The notes below the pieces were generated by a model that was not told the origin of the DNA, did not search any database, and worked only from the letters and a program-made list of their open reading frames with translations. 17,335 nt of DNA from positions 1 through 17,335 of the forward strand of contig CAKPAK010000034.1 in NCBI GenBank assembly GCA_934132915.1, written 5' to 3'. The DNA is from an uncultured Bacilli bacterium (lineage in GTDB: Bacteria; Bacillota_I; Bacilli_A; RF39; UBA660). Position numbers and translations under genes: made by a program. Shown in pieces: positions 8,211-15,026 of this stretch; position 1 is the first letter of the stretch; every line of letters begins with the position of its first letter.

Positions 8211-9148
8211 TGAAATTCACCTCTTTCTAAATAAGAAATACTAGAAATAATCGAAGAAAAAGAAATTTTATTCTCTTTATGCAATTTAATTCTTTGATTA
8301 ACTTTTTTTATTGTACGATGCCTATTACTAAACTTCTTATTCTTCCTAACACCGATAAAATTCATATTTTCATTATTTTTATAAATTCTAGTCTTATCAT
8401 TTACTTCTAATCCAATCTCTGCTAACTTTACTTTTATTTTATCTAAACATTTCTTTAAATATTGCTTATCTTCATGAATCAGTAAAAAATCATCTTGATA
8501 ACGAATATAATACTTAATTTTTAAATCTTCTTTAATAAAATGATCAATATCATTTAAATAAAAAATAGCAAATATTTGACTAGTCATAAATCCAATTGGA
8601 CAACCATCTGGATAACTATCAATAATCTTAAAAATCAAATCAATATCTCTTTTATCCTTTATTTTCCCTTTTATCTTCTCTTTCAAAATATCATGTTTAA
8701 TATGCCTAAAATAACCATGAATATCTATTTTCAATAAATAATATTTAGAATATTTCTTATCCATAATACGACGATATTGAAGATAAAGCTTTCTTCCATA
8801 AGAAGTTCCTCTTCCCTTTCTACTAGCAACATTACTATCAATTAGACAAGGAGTTAAATAAGGGATAAGTAACTCCCTGCTAACCAAATGATTAATAACT
8901 TTATCATAAATACTTTGACTAACAATTAATCTCTTCTTTGGCTCATAAATAATAAATTCATTCACCAAAGATGGAAGATAAGTACAATTAAGCATATCTT
9001 TATAAATCTGGTAAATATATACCATTTTATAATCATCAAATAAGATAACCTTATTTTTATTTCTAGTCGTTTTCATGACTTCATTAAAAGCACACTCAAT
9101 ATTTTGAATATGAACCACTCTCTGATAAATATTACCAACTCTTTTCAT
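8207..9148 (-). CDS. DGR reverse transcriptase
   Basis: 313 residues, normal for DGR RTs. MKRVGNIYQRV is a typical DGR/group II-like RT start. Visible RT blocks: finger motifs with SNVASRKGRGT (about 105-115), catalytic Asp142 in KIDIHGYF, IGFMTSQ (185-191, the I/L-G-x-x-x-S-Q form that marks DGR RTs, in place of QGxxxSP of other RTs), the active site YQDD (217-220), and primer-grip-like NFIGVRKNKK. It should copy the TR RNA into cDNA with adenine misincorporation, with Avd as partner. An in-frame stop at 9152-9154 fixes the start at or after 9148. No SD sits close to the ATG: AAGGAGG is at 9214-9220, separated by a 23-bp hairpin (see 9156-9211). The stop overlaps the start of target gene 1 (GTGA). 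Confidence 0.96.
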   Translation of the reverse strand: MKRVGNIYQRVVHIQNIECAFNEVMKTTRNKNKVILFDDYKMVYIYQIYKDMLNCTYLPSLVNEFIIYEPKKRLIVSQSIYDKVINHLVSRELLIPYLTPCLIDSNVASRKGRGTSYGRKLYLQYRRIMDKKYSKYYLLKIDIHGYFRHIKHDILKEKIKGKIKDKRDIDLIFKIIDSYPDGCPIGFMTSQIFAIFYLNDIDHFIKEDLKIKYYIRYQDDFLLIHEDKQYLKKCLDKIKVKLAEIGLEVNDKTRIYKNNENMNFIGVRKNKKFSNRHRTIKKVNQRIKLHKENKISFSSIISSISYLERGEFQ

Positions 9149-9155
9149 TTCTTAT

Positions 9156-9211
9156 AAAGATTTACTTAGAGAAAAATACAACTCAATATATTTTTCTCTA
9201 AATAAGTCTTT
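9156..9211 (-). promoter_or_regulatory. 23-bp hairpin between SD and RT start codon
   Basis: On the minus strand, arms 9211-9189 and 9178-9156 pair over 23 positions (21 Watson-Crick, one G-U, one C-A mismatch) around a 10-nt loop. The SD AAGGAGG (9220-9214) lies 2 nt before it and the RT ATG (9148) 7 nt after it. When folded, only 9 unpaired nt separate SD and start, an ordinary spacing. Confidence 0.7.
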
Positions 9212-9340
9212 TTCCTCCTTAGCCTTTTCATTTTATTACTAACACTAATTTGAACTTATTTAATTTTTGTATAAATACAAGGAATAAAATCTGTCCTAAA
9301 TAATATTCAAATATAACCTTAATCATATCCCCAAATCATT

Positions 9341-9436
9341 TAGGAATGGGCGCACGCCATTCGCATTGTTCGAGTTGTTGTTGTTCACGTTCCGGTTATT
9401 CGGATTCCAGTTGAACGTATTCGTCGAGGAAGCACT
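9341..9436 (-). repeat. DGR template repeat (TR)
   Basis: A non-coding copy of the VRs, beginning 8 nt after the stop of the second Avd-like gene. Read in the VR frame it would encode SASSTNTF, then a run in which 13 of about 21 codons are Asn (AAC/AAT), then GVRP. AAY codons are the classic DGR choice because mutating A in them never makes a stop. It has no start codon or reading frame of its own. It differs from both VRs at two fixed flank positions (9346 and 9434), as expected for a template that is not itself overwritten. Confidence 0.95.
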
Positions 9437-9444
9437 TAACAATT

Positions 9445-9714
9445 CTACACCTTCATAGAACTCTTCAAAGACATAATAATATCATTTATCCTCTCTCCAA
9501 ATTCTATATATAAATTATAACTAATCATTCTCTTTTGAACAAGAAGATTTGCTAAAAAATTAATTCTTTTAATATCTTCTAAAATATTTTTAGAATTTAA
9601 TAATCCATAACTTAAACTAACTAATTCATGATAAGTTTCTCTTTCAATATTAGGAATTTTTTCTAAAACTTCATTATCTAAAAATCTTAAATAATTAACT
9701 ACTTCTTCCCTCAT
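9445..9714 (-). CDS. Avd-like small helical protein (second copy)
   Basis: 89 residues, all helical by composition, no signal peptide. Its C-terminal half (INFLANLLVQKRMISYNLY, then INDIIMSLK) aligns with the end of the neighbouring Avd (LNFLLEMLVDFKVMSEKQY, then IYYSLVGWIK), so the two look like diverged paralogues, this one shorter at the N-terminal side. ATG at 9714 overlaps the end of the first Avd gene by 20 bp. The gene ends 8 nt before TR. Avd proteins form a basic oligomer that binds the DGR RT and template RNA. A shared or mixed complex with the upstream Avd is inference. Confidence 0.6.
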   Translation of the reverse strand: MREEVVNYLRFLDNEVLEKIPNIERETYHELVSLSYGLLNSKNILEDIKRINFLANLLVQKRMISYNLYIEFGERINDIIMSLKSSMKV

Positions 9715-10045
9715 ATTTTATCCATCCTACTAAAGAATAATAAATGTTTTCCAACTCAATATGCAAAACTTTATATTGCTTCTCACTCATAACTTTAAAA
9801 TCAACTAACATCTCTAATAAAAAGTTCAAATATTTACCTCTTCCAACTAAACTCCTCTTTTTCTCTAAAGTATCACGATTTTGAGATAATTCATTAACAA
9901 TATAAATTTCTTTTAACAAAGAAAATAATTCTTTTTCTACTAAATCTTTTAAATAATAATGTTTCTTAGAAAAAGCCAATTCAAGGCCAAGATATCTAGA
10001 AACAATTTTTTTATACAACATAATAATTTTTAACTTATCTCTCAT
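9695..10045 (-). CDS. avd: Avd, DGR accessory variability determinant
   Basis: 116 residues predicted to form a four-helix bundle, close to the 120-130 residues usual for Avd. The last helices, LNFLLEMLVDFKVMSEKQY (73-91) and SLVGWIK (104-110), match the bacterial Avd pattern of a hydrophobic helix, S-x-K-Q-Y, then GGWIKS. Many Lys/Arg residues suit binding to the RT and nucleic acid. ATG at 10045 follows GAGGAG at a normal distance. Position between the target gene and TR/RT is the same as in the Bordetella phage DGR. It should be an essential partner of the RT in making mutagenised cDNA (family knowledge). Confidence 0.78.
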   Translation of the reverse strand: MRDKLKIIMLYKKIVSRYLGLELAFSKKHYYLKDLVEKELFSLLKEIYIVNELSQNRDTLEKKRSLVGRGKYLNFLLEMLVDFKVMSEKQYKVLHIELENIYYSLVGWIKYEGRSS

Positions 10046-10078
10046 TTATTATCTCCTCTATCTCACCAATTGCTTTCT

Positions 10079-10432
10079 TTACAAATTTTTTTCAATATTC
10101 TCATTCAAATAGTTATAAATCTTATCAACTCTAATTCTTAACTTATATACTTCAAATGATTGATTCAATAAAGTTAAATAATTATCATCATTTTCAAAAG
10201 AAAAATGAACATCATTATCTACAACAAAATTAACTTCTTCCCTCTTTAATTTCTTTAAAATTTTAGATAAAGAACGAATTGGAAACCCTAAAACATTTTT
10301 AATCACCTTATAGCAACATAAATAAGAAAGAATAATAGCATCATAATCATAAGTACGGTAAAAAGAACCACTTTTTATCAGAACAACACTATTTGGATAT
10401 TTTTTCTTCCGAGTTAAATAATTACTATACAT
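10079..10432 (-). CDS. MutS domain I-like DGR accessory protein (second of a tandem pair)
   Basis: 117 residues from ATG at 10432, which has GAGGA 8 nt upstream; a TTG at 10447 in frame has no SD. The stretch from YPNSVVLIKSGSFYRTYDYD to GFPIRSLSKILKKLKREEVN follows MutS domain I ([20 protein letters not shown], then GIP, then the helix before an I-C-E-Q-type strand). The mismatch-reading Phe-x-Glu of MutS is changed: F-Y-E becomes F-Y-R. A C-terminal helix (VDKIYNYLNENI) follows. No MutS ATPase or other domain is present. MutS-like small proteins beside some DGRs have been reported (from memory, labelled MSL), with unknown role. It overlaps the upstream gene by 8 bp. Confidence 0.65.
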   Translation of the reverse strand: MYSNYLTRKKKYPNSVVLIKSGSFYRTYDYDAIILSYLCCYKVIKNVLGFPIRSLSKILKKLKREEVNFVVDNDVHFSFENDDNYLTLLNQSFEVYKLRIRVDKIYNYLNENIEKNL

Positions 10433-10859
10433 AAACAAATTCCTCAATTTGATCTAAAACCTGAGTTAACTTGTTAGGATTATCTTTTAATAAATAATTC
10501 AACTTATGATAAATTTGATTAAGTTTTTTTGTTCTTTGATAGACTAACTTTCCTTTTTTTAAAGTTTTACAATACCGATTATCTAAAAAATTATTTTCAT
10601 GAACAATATTATATCCATGTCTTTTACCTAAAACTTTATAATCTATACTCTCTTCTTCTAACTTTTTTATCAAATAAGGAAGATACTCAATTTTATTGGT
10701 AATAAAAATATTTTTCCCTCCATGAATATCAAAATGAAAAATTTGATAAATAACATAGCAATCTTTATCATAAATATAATACCTATCATAACAATCAATA
10801 ATAAATACTGTATTACGATGAAGTTGCCTTCCTATTTCTAAAACATGAAATACACTCAA
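10425..10859 (-). CDS. MutS domain I-like DGR accessory protein (first of a tandem pair)
   Basis: 144 residues starting at TTG 10859, supported by GGAGG at 10869-10873 with 9-nt spacing. The nearest ATG (10846) is out of frame. NTVFIIDCYDRYYIYDKD, followed by a helix with YLPYLIKKLEEESIDYKVLG, parallels the second copy and MutS domain I. The C-terminal helices RTKKLNQIYHKLNYLL and VDKIYNYLNENI of the two proteins also match, so they look like paralogues. The MutS Phe-x-Glu is not kept here (Y-Y-I). It follows the VR2 target gene by 32 nt with no terminator between. A role in handling the cDNA-VR heteroduplex is a reasonable but untested idea. Confidence 0.58.
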   Translation of the reverse strand: MSVFHVLEIGRQLHRNTVFIIDCYDRYYIYDKDCYVIYQIFHFDIHGGKNIFITNKIEYLPYLIKKLEEESIDYKVLGKRHGYNIVHENNFLDNRYCKTLKKGKLVYQRTKKLNQIYHKLNYLLKDNPNKLTQVLDQIEEFVYV

Positions 10860-10891
10860 AACAATTTACCTCCATTAAACATTTTATTACT

Positions 10892-12616
10892 CTATTGAAT
10901 CACGTATGGATCTTTATATGTTCCACTTCCACTCATCACGCTGACCGAAGACCGAAGGCGTAGGACTGGGCGCACGCCGTACGCAAAAAGCGAGTTGTTG
11001 CCGTTCACGTACCGGGTATACGGAATCCAGGAAAACGTACCCGTCGAGGAAGCGCTATAAGGGGTCGCAAACCAATAATACCCTCCATTATCAATTAAGT
11101 CATTATTAAATCCGCATGCCCTACTTCCATAAACACTACTACAATTACTAAGTATTTTTTTTGTTCCCATATTTGTGGTAATGATTTGATAATCACTATC
11201 ATTAATACTCCAACTACTAGTACTGTCACATACCCCATTATAGGAATATTTAATGTTACAATACTTTAAAGCGACCTGATTTAAATGTGCAAGATGATTC
11301 AACACTCCCGCTCCATCATAGTTCTTATAAGAAACAGCAACACCTTGTGTAGAAGAAGAATACTTCGTAATCTTATACATTGTCGTACAAGTTCCAGACG
11401 AAGAAGTACTTTTACAGGTATAAGGAGTATTGGCAATAATACCATTATAATTACTACTCCAAACTAAAGCACTAGAGGTAACTCCCGTTAAGCTATATTT
11501 TCCTGTGGTCTCATCAAACAAATAACCACTTCCATAATAATAATTTGTACTTAAAGTTTGATTATTTGTCCCGTTGGAAACATTCTCAACATAAGTAGCG
11601 ACACACTCAGGAGCCCCAGCACTAACTAGATAGGCACTATTATCTTTAATATAAGCAACACGCCAACCATTAACAATAAATCCAGCAGTAATAGCATTGC
11701 AATACCCCATATCGTCATCGCTCACATAATTTGCATTATATCCCTCACAATGCAAGCCATCACATCCATTCGTACCAGTATACTTAACATAACTTCCAAC
11801 GGCTACTGTATTTAATAACTTTGTACTAGTCCCACTCGTAAAAGTTAGACTACAACTATCATTAACTTTACTTCCCTTACCATAAGTAATGGTCTTACTA
11901 TAACTATCCCAAGTCAAACTACTTCCCTTACTACAACTAGAACTCATCGTATAATAACCACTAGTTGGTAATGAATCGCTACTTTTTCCATCAATCGTAA
12001 TAGAAGAAACATAAATATCTGGATCATCCCAATTATTAATCACAGGTCTCAACCGAGAAACAACATCCACTTTTATCTTAGCACTAAAAGTCTTATTCAT
12101 CATACTACTTTGATCAGTATTATTATCTAAAATATATACTCGAAATTCAAAATTATTATCTGTATTATTATCTAACGTTACACTTTTTAAATTCTTAGTA
12201 GTAGCCCCACTAACAGCAAGTTGATTTCCCGTAACAGTAGATACCTTTTCTCCCTGATAATACAAATCTACATAAAAGGAAGAATTTCTTAAAGACTCTT
12301 CAATAGAAATCTCCGTTAAAGACACTGAAACTAAAATCTCCCCATTATCTTCATTATTTTTTGTTCTAATAATAAATTGATGTTTATCAGAATATTGATC
12401 AACATCATCACTTTTAATCGGAACAGCTAAATTATCATTAATAAACTCTCCCTTAATAAACGTAATATCAACATCTTTTCCTCCTGTAACAGCATCAAAA
12501 GTCGTTGATCCAGCATCAAAAGAATACCAAGCATAACTTGTTGCAAGCATTAATCCAAACATAACAGTTATAACGATTATAATAACAAACAGCATTTTCT
12601 TATAACTCACTTGCAT
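10892..12616 (-). CDS. DGR target protein 2: membrane-anchored, C-type-lectin-like domain with C-terminal VR
   Basis: 574 residues from ATG at 12616. The frame is open to 12658, but that lies upstream of the predicted transcription start; GTG 12610 is an alternative with GAGG 8 nt upstream. MLFVIIIVITVMFGLMLA is a membrane anchor or signal followed by SYAWYS, as in camelysin/TasA-type exported proteins. A beta-sandwich-like domain (about 40-190) is followed by the region homologous to DGR target 1 (TIDGKSSDSLPTSG, GTNGCDGLHCEG, GWRVAYIKDNSAYLVSAGAP), which has a unique insert of about 80 residues (around GSGYLFDETTG). YYWFATPYSASS, the VR and GVRPVLRL close the domain, and only about 20 residues follow (GSGTYKDPYVIQ). 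This is the usual DGR layout with VR at the C-terminus. It is the first gene of the DGR operon. Confidence 0.88.
   Translation of the reverse strand: MQVSYKKMLFVIIIVITVMFGLMLATSYAWYSFDAGSTTFDAVTGGKDVDITFIKGEFINDNLAVPIKSDDVDQYSDKHQFIIRTKNNEDNGEILVSVSLTEISIEESLRNSSFYVDLYYQGEKVSTVTGNQLAVSGATTKNLKSVTLDNNTDNNFEFRVYILDNNTDQSSMMNKTFSAKIKVDVVSRLRPVINNWDDPDIYVSSITIDGKSSDSLPTSGYYTMSSSCSKGSSLTWDSYSKTITYGKGSKVNDSCSLTFTSGTSTKLLNTVAVGSYVKYTGTNGCDGLHCEGYNANYVSDDDMGYCNAITAGFIVNGWRVAYIKDNSAYLVSAGAPECVATYVENVSNGTNNQTLSTNYYYGSGYLFDETTGKYSLTGVTSSALVWSSNYNGIIANTPYTCKSTSSSGTCTTMYKITKYSSSTQGVAVSYKNYDGAGVLNHLAHLNQVALKYCNIKYSYNGVCDSTSSWSINDSDYQIITTNMGTKKILSNCSSVYGSRACGFNNDLIDNGGYYWFATPYSASSTGTFSWIPYTRYVNGNNSLFAYGVRPVLRLRSSVSVMSGSGTYKDPYVIQ
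10961..11056 (-). repeat. DGR variable repeat 2 (VR2)
   Basis: Aligns without gaps to TR 9341-9436. In the core 18 positions differ, 15 of them coding-strand adenines in TR. Ten of 13 TR Asn codons are changed (G, S, I, Y, T, Y, G, L, F, Y). The three other changes are C-to-T twice and T-to-C once on the coding strand, all at third codon positions. The 3' GC block GGCGTGCGCCC (10968-10978) is identical to TR. Confidence 0.95.
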
Positions 12617-12648
12617 CACCTCGTATTCCCTTATACTCTTATAGTAAA

Positions 12649-12677
12649 ATTCTACCATAATATAAAAAAATATTCAA
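12649..12677 (-). promoter_or_regulatory. Promoter of the DGR operon
   Basis: The minus strand reads TTGAAT (12677-12672), 17 bp, TAGAAT (12654-12649). The predicted start near 12642 gives a leader of about 26 nt to the ATG at 12616. A TTGACT just upstream has no matching -10 at 17 bp. No later promoter of this quality is seen before 5419, so it may drive the whole DGR. Confidence 0.65.
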
Positions 12678-12739
12678 CCTTTTACAGTCAAATATTTTCT
12701 CACTTATTTCTTAATAATTCATAAGTTGTAAACTACCAT

Positions 12740-13624
12740 TTATTGATATTTTCTCCTTATTTCATCTATTAATTCTTCATTAAATTTTTTCTTTCTTATC
12801 ATTTCTATTTCTTCCTTATAAGGAGGATATTCTTTATCAATATATGGTGTTTCTAATATTTTAGGAATACTCTCTAACCTAGAATGATAAATTACTTTCA
12901 TTAAGTTATCAAAACCAATCTCTCCAAAACCAATATTCTCATGCCTATCTTTATGACTTCCCCTTACATTTTTACTATCGTTCACATGAATTACTTTTAA
13001 ATAATTAAGACCAATGACTTGATCAAACTCTTCCAACACATGATTAAAATCATTTAAATCATAGCCAGCATCATGAATATGACAAGTATCTAAGCATACT
13101 CCTATTCTATCTTTATACTTAATATGATCAATAATAAATTTTAATTCCTCAAAATTCTTACCAACTTCAGTACCTTTACCAGCCATCGTTTCTAAACAAA
13201 TCGTTACTTTATATTGATTAGCAAGAATAATATTAAGCCCTTTAATAATATTACTAATTGCATGATTTCTCTCTAACCCAACGCTAGAACCAGGATGTAA
13301 AACTAATTTGGTCATCCCCAATTCTTCACATCTCTCCATCTCATTTTTTAAAAAACTAACACTAAAATCAAACTTTTCATCATTACATAAATTAACAATA
13401 TAAGGCGCATGCACAATAATATTTTCTAATTTTATTTCATTTTCCTTCATTAATTGATAAGCCTGATAAGTAAGTCCATCATTAATAACACCTCTTCTTG
13501 TATTTTGAGGAGCTCCCGTATAAAACATAAAAGTATTTTCACCATACTTTAAAGCTTCTTTAACACTACCAAGTAATTGTGTATCACTCTTATAAGATAC
13601 ATGACTACCAATAATTAATTCCAT
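12740..13624 (-). CDS. nfo: Endonuclease IV (apurinic/apyrimidinic endonuclease)
   Basis: 294 residues from ATG at 13624, which has GGAGG 8 nt upstream; the ATG at 13639 overlaps that SD. Family length is about 280-300. The trinuclear zinc ligands are visible in order: His72 (VHAPY), His110 (LVLHPGS), Glu145 (CLETMAGKG), Asp179 and His182 (CLDTCHIHDAG), His213 and Asp216 (VIHVNDSK), His228 (DRHENIG), Glu258 (ILETP). It cuts the backbone 5' of abasic sites in base excision repair in the cytoplasm. It follows the DUF4143 ATPase gene by about 60 nt with no clear terminator. A general housekeeping gene; no link to the DGR needs to be assumed. Confidence 0.96.
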   Translation of the reverse strand: MELIIGSHVSYKSDTQLLGSVKEALKYGENTFMFYTGAPQNTRRGVINDGLTYQAYQLMKENEIKLENIIVHAPYIVNLCNDEKFDFSVSFLKNEMERCEELGMTKLVLHPGSSVGLERNHAISNIIKGLNIILANQYKVTICLETMAGKGTEVGKNFEELKFIIDHIKYKDRIGVCLDTCHIHDAGYDLNDFNHVLEEFDQVIGLNYLKVIHVNDSKNVRGSHKDRHENIGFGEIGFDNLMKVIYHSRLESIPKILETPYIDKEYPPYKEEIEMIRKKKFNEELIDEIRRKYQ

Positions 13625-13687
13625 ATCTAATACCTCCATAAAAACTAATCTTTTAAGTCCCCAAAAAGAACCAATAAAACAACATGA

Positions 13688-14947
13688 TTAAATATATTCT
13701 ATAGGCACTAAATAATTATTTTCATCAAGTGCTATTATATCTTTTATCATACATAATACAATACCATTTCCCGCCTTAGTTTCAAAAGATTTTACCACAT
13801 CAAAATTTTTAATAGCATCTCTCCCAGGATTAGCACTTTTCTTTATCTCTATTGGATAAATAATATTATCATAATTAATCAATAAATCAATTTCTTTTTG
13901 ATAATTATCCCTATAATAATATAAATGTTTCCTAGCATCTTTTCCCTGATTTACAAAAGACTTAATGATCTCACTAACAATATATGTTTCAAATATAGCC
14001 CCACTGTAAACACTTTTTTCAAGTGTAATATGATCAACATATCCCGCTAAATAACAAGCTAGTCCTGTATCTGTAAAATATATTTTTTCTCTTTTAACTG
14101 CTCTTCCTATCGTATTATTCATATAAGGTTGCAATAAATAAATAATTCCAGTATTTTTTAATATTGAAAGCCAAGAACTTGCCGTTTTATCATCAATCCC
14201 AACTTCTCCTGCAATAGAAGAAGCAATAAATTCTTGCCCTGTTCTTGCCGCAAGAGAAGACACAAACTTAATAAATTTATATTCATCTTTAATATTGATT
14301 AATTTTCTAATATCTTTCTCGATAAAAGTTCTAAGATAATCACTATAATATTGTTCTATATCCTTATCTGATATATATAATTCTGGATAAGAACCTTTAT
14401 ATATTTTTTTATACAAATCAAGAGTAGAATTATATTTGGTCCTAGTTCTCTTTTTTATATCTGAAATATCTGGTATAAATAAATCACTTTCAACCCCCTC
14501 AATTTCTCTTTCCGATAATCCATATAAATCTAAAATACCAACTCTACCAGCAAGAGACTCAGATATTTCTTCCATAGTTTCAAATATTTGACTACCAGTT
14601 AAAAAATACAAAGTCTTAATACCATCTTTCTCCCCAAAAATAATTTTTTCATTCTCATCATCAACAATCATTTTAATATAAGACAATAATTCCGGAGCTT
14701 TTTGAAATTCATCTATAATAAGCGGTGTCTCATGAGTTCTTAAAAACAGTTCTGGATCTTCCTTCGCTTGATTTCTTAAAATTAAATCATCTAATGTAAC
14801 TTTATTAATTTTATAATTACATTTTCTTGCAATAAAATTTAATAAAGTACTTTTCCCTACTTGTCTTGGTCCAGTTATCATAATAACTTGATACTTATCA
14901 ATCATAGAAATTAATTTTTCTTCTAATGTTCTTCTGATATATTTCAT
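13688..14947 (-). CDS. AAA-family ATPase with DUF4143 domain
   Basis: 419 residues, full family length. The AAA part has Walker A GPRQVGKST (26-34), Walker B PLIIDEFQ (75-82) and FLTGSQ (115-120, sensor-like). It is followed by the DUF4143 region: a winged-helix-like segment (SIAGEVGIDDKTASSWLSIL), the box KIYFTDTGLACYLAG, and a PD-(D/E)xK nuclease-like end with EID (352-354) and IEIKK (366-370). Such proteins are very common, often in variable copy number, and their function is mostly unknown; some are discussed as defence or toxin-type modules. ATG 14947 has AAGGA 11 nt upstream. A strong promoter overlapped by a 41-bp palindrome lies 50-115 nt upstream, so expression is probably repressor-controlled. 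Confidence 0.9.
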   Translation of the reverse strand: MKYIRRTLEEKLISMIDKYQVIMITGPRQVGKSTLLNFIARKCNYKINKVTLDDLILRNQAKEDPELFLRTHETPLIIDEFQKAPELLSYIKMIVDDENEKIIFGEKDGIKTLYFLTGSQIFETMEEISESLAGRVGILDLYGLSEREIEGVESDLFIPDISDIKKRTRTKYNSTLDLYKKIYKGSYPELYISDKDIEQYYSDYLRTFIEKDIRKLINIKDEYKFIKFVSSLAARTGQEFIASSIAGEVGIDDKTASSWLSILKNTGIIYLLQPYMNNTIGRAVKREKIYFTDTGLACYLAGYVDHITLEKSVYSGAIFETYIVSEIIKSFVNQGKDARKHLYYYRDNYQKEIDLLINYDNIIYPIEIKKSANPGRDAIKNFDVVKSFETKAGNGIVLCMIKDIIALDENNYLVPIEYI

Positions 14948-14997
14948 TCAATAATCATTCCTTTCAATTAGATAAAACATATAAATATTTCAATATA

Positions 14998-15026
14998 ATT
15001 GTATCATTACAAAATAGTATTGTCAA
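14998..15026 (-). promoter_or_regulatory. Promoter of the DUF4143 ATPase gene
   Basis: Minus strand: consensus TTGACA (15026-15021), 17 bp, TACAAT (15003-14998) with an extended TGA before the -10. The -35 box lies in the left arm of the palindrome at 15020-15060. Predicted leader about 44 nt. Confidence 0.72.

Larger units (their letters stand above)
9149..9444 (-). ncRNA. DGR template RNA region (TR plus structured spacer)
   Basis: This 296-bp gap between the second Avd-like gene and RT has no convincing gene. It holds TR (9341-9436), an 8-bp inverted repeat joining the 3' end of TR to the spacer (9294-9301 with 9338-9345), a small palindrome (9267-9280), the SD at 9214-9220 and the long hairpin at 9156-9211. 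In the Bordetella phage DGR the avd-TR-spacer-RT order is the same and the spacer is needed for cDNA synthesis; the same role here is inferred. Confidence 0.7.

Noticed and set aside
8207..9148. RT as part of a group II intron or a retron
   Set aside because: No maturase or endonuclease domain, no intron domain V-like hairpin, no msr/msd-type inverted repeats. The IGFMTSQ motif plus the TR/VR pairs point to a DGR.
9341..9436. TR as a decayed third target gene
   Set aside because: It has no surrounding homology to the target domain beyond the repeat itself and keeps intact AAY codons, as a template should.
12678..12739. Terminator after nfo
   Set aside because: An ACTTAT/ATAAGT inversion exists but has a 13-nt loop and no T-tract.
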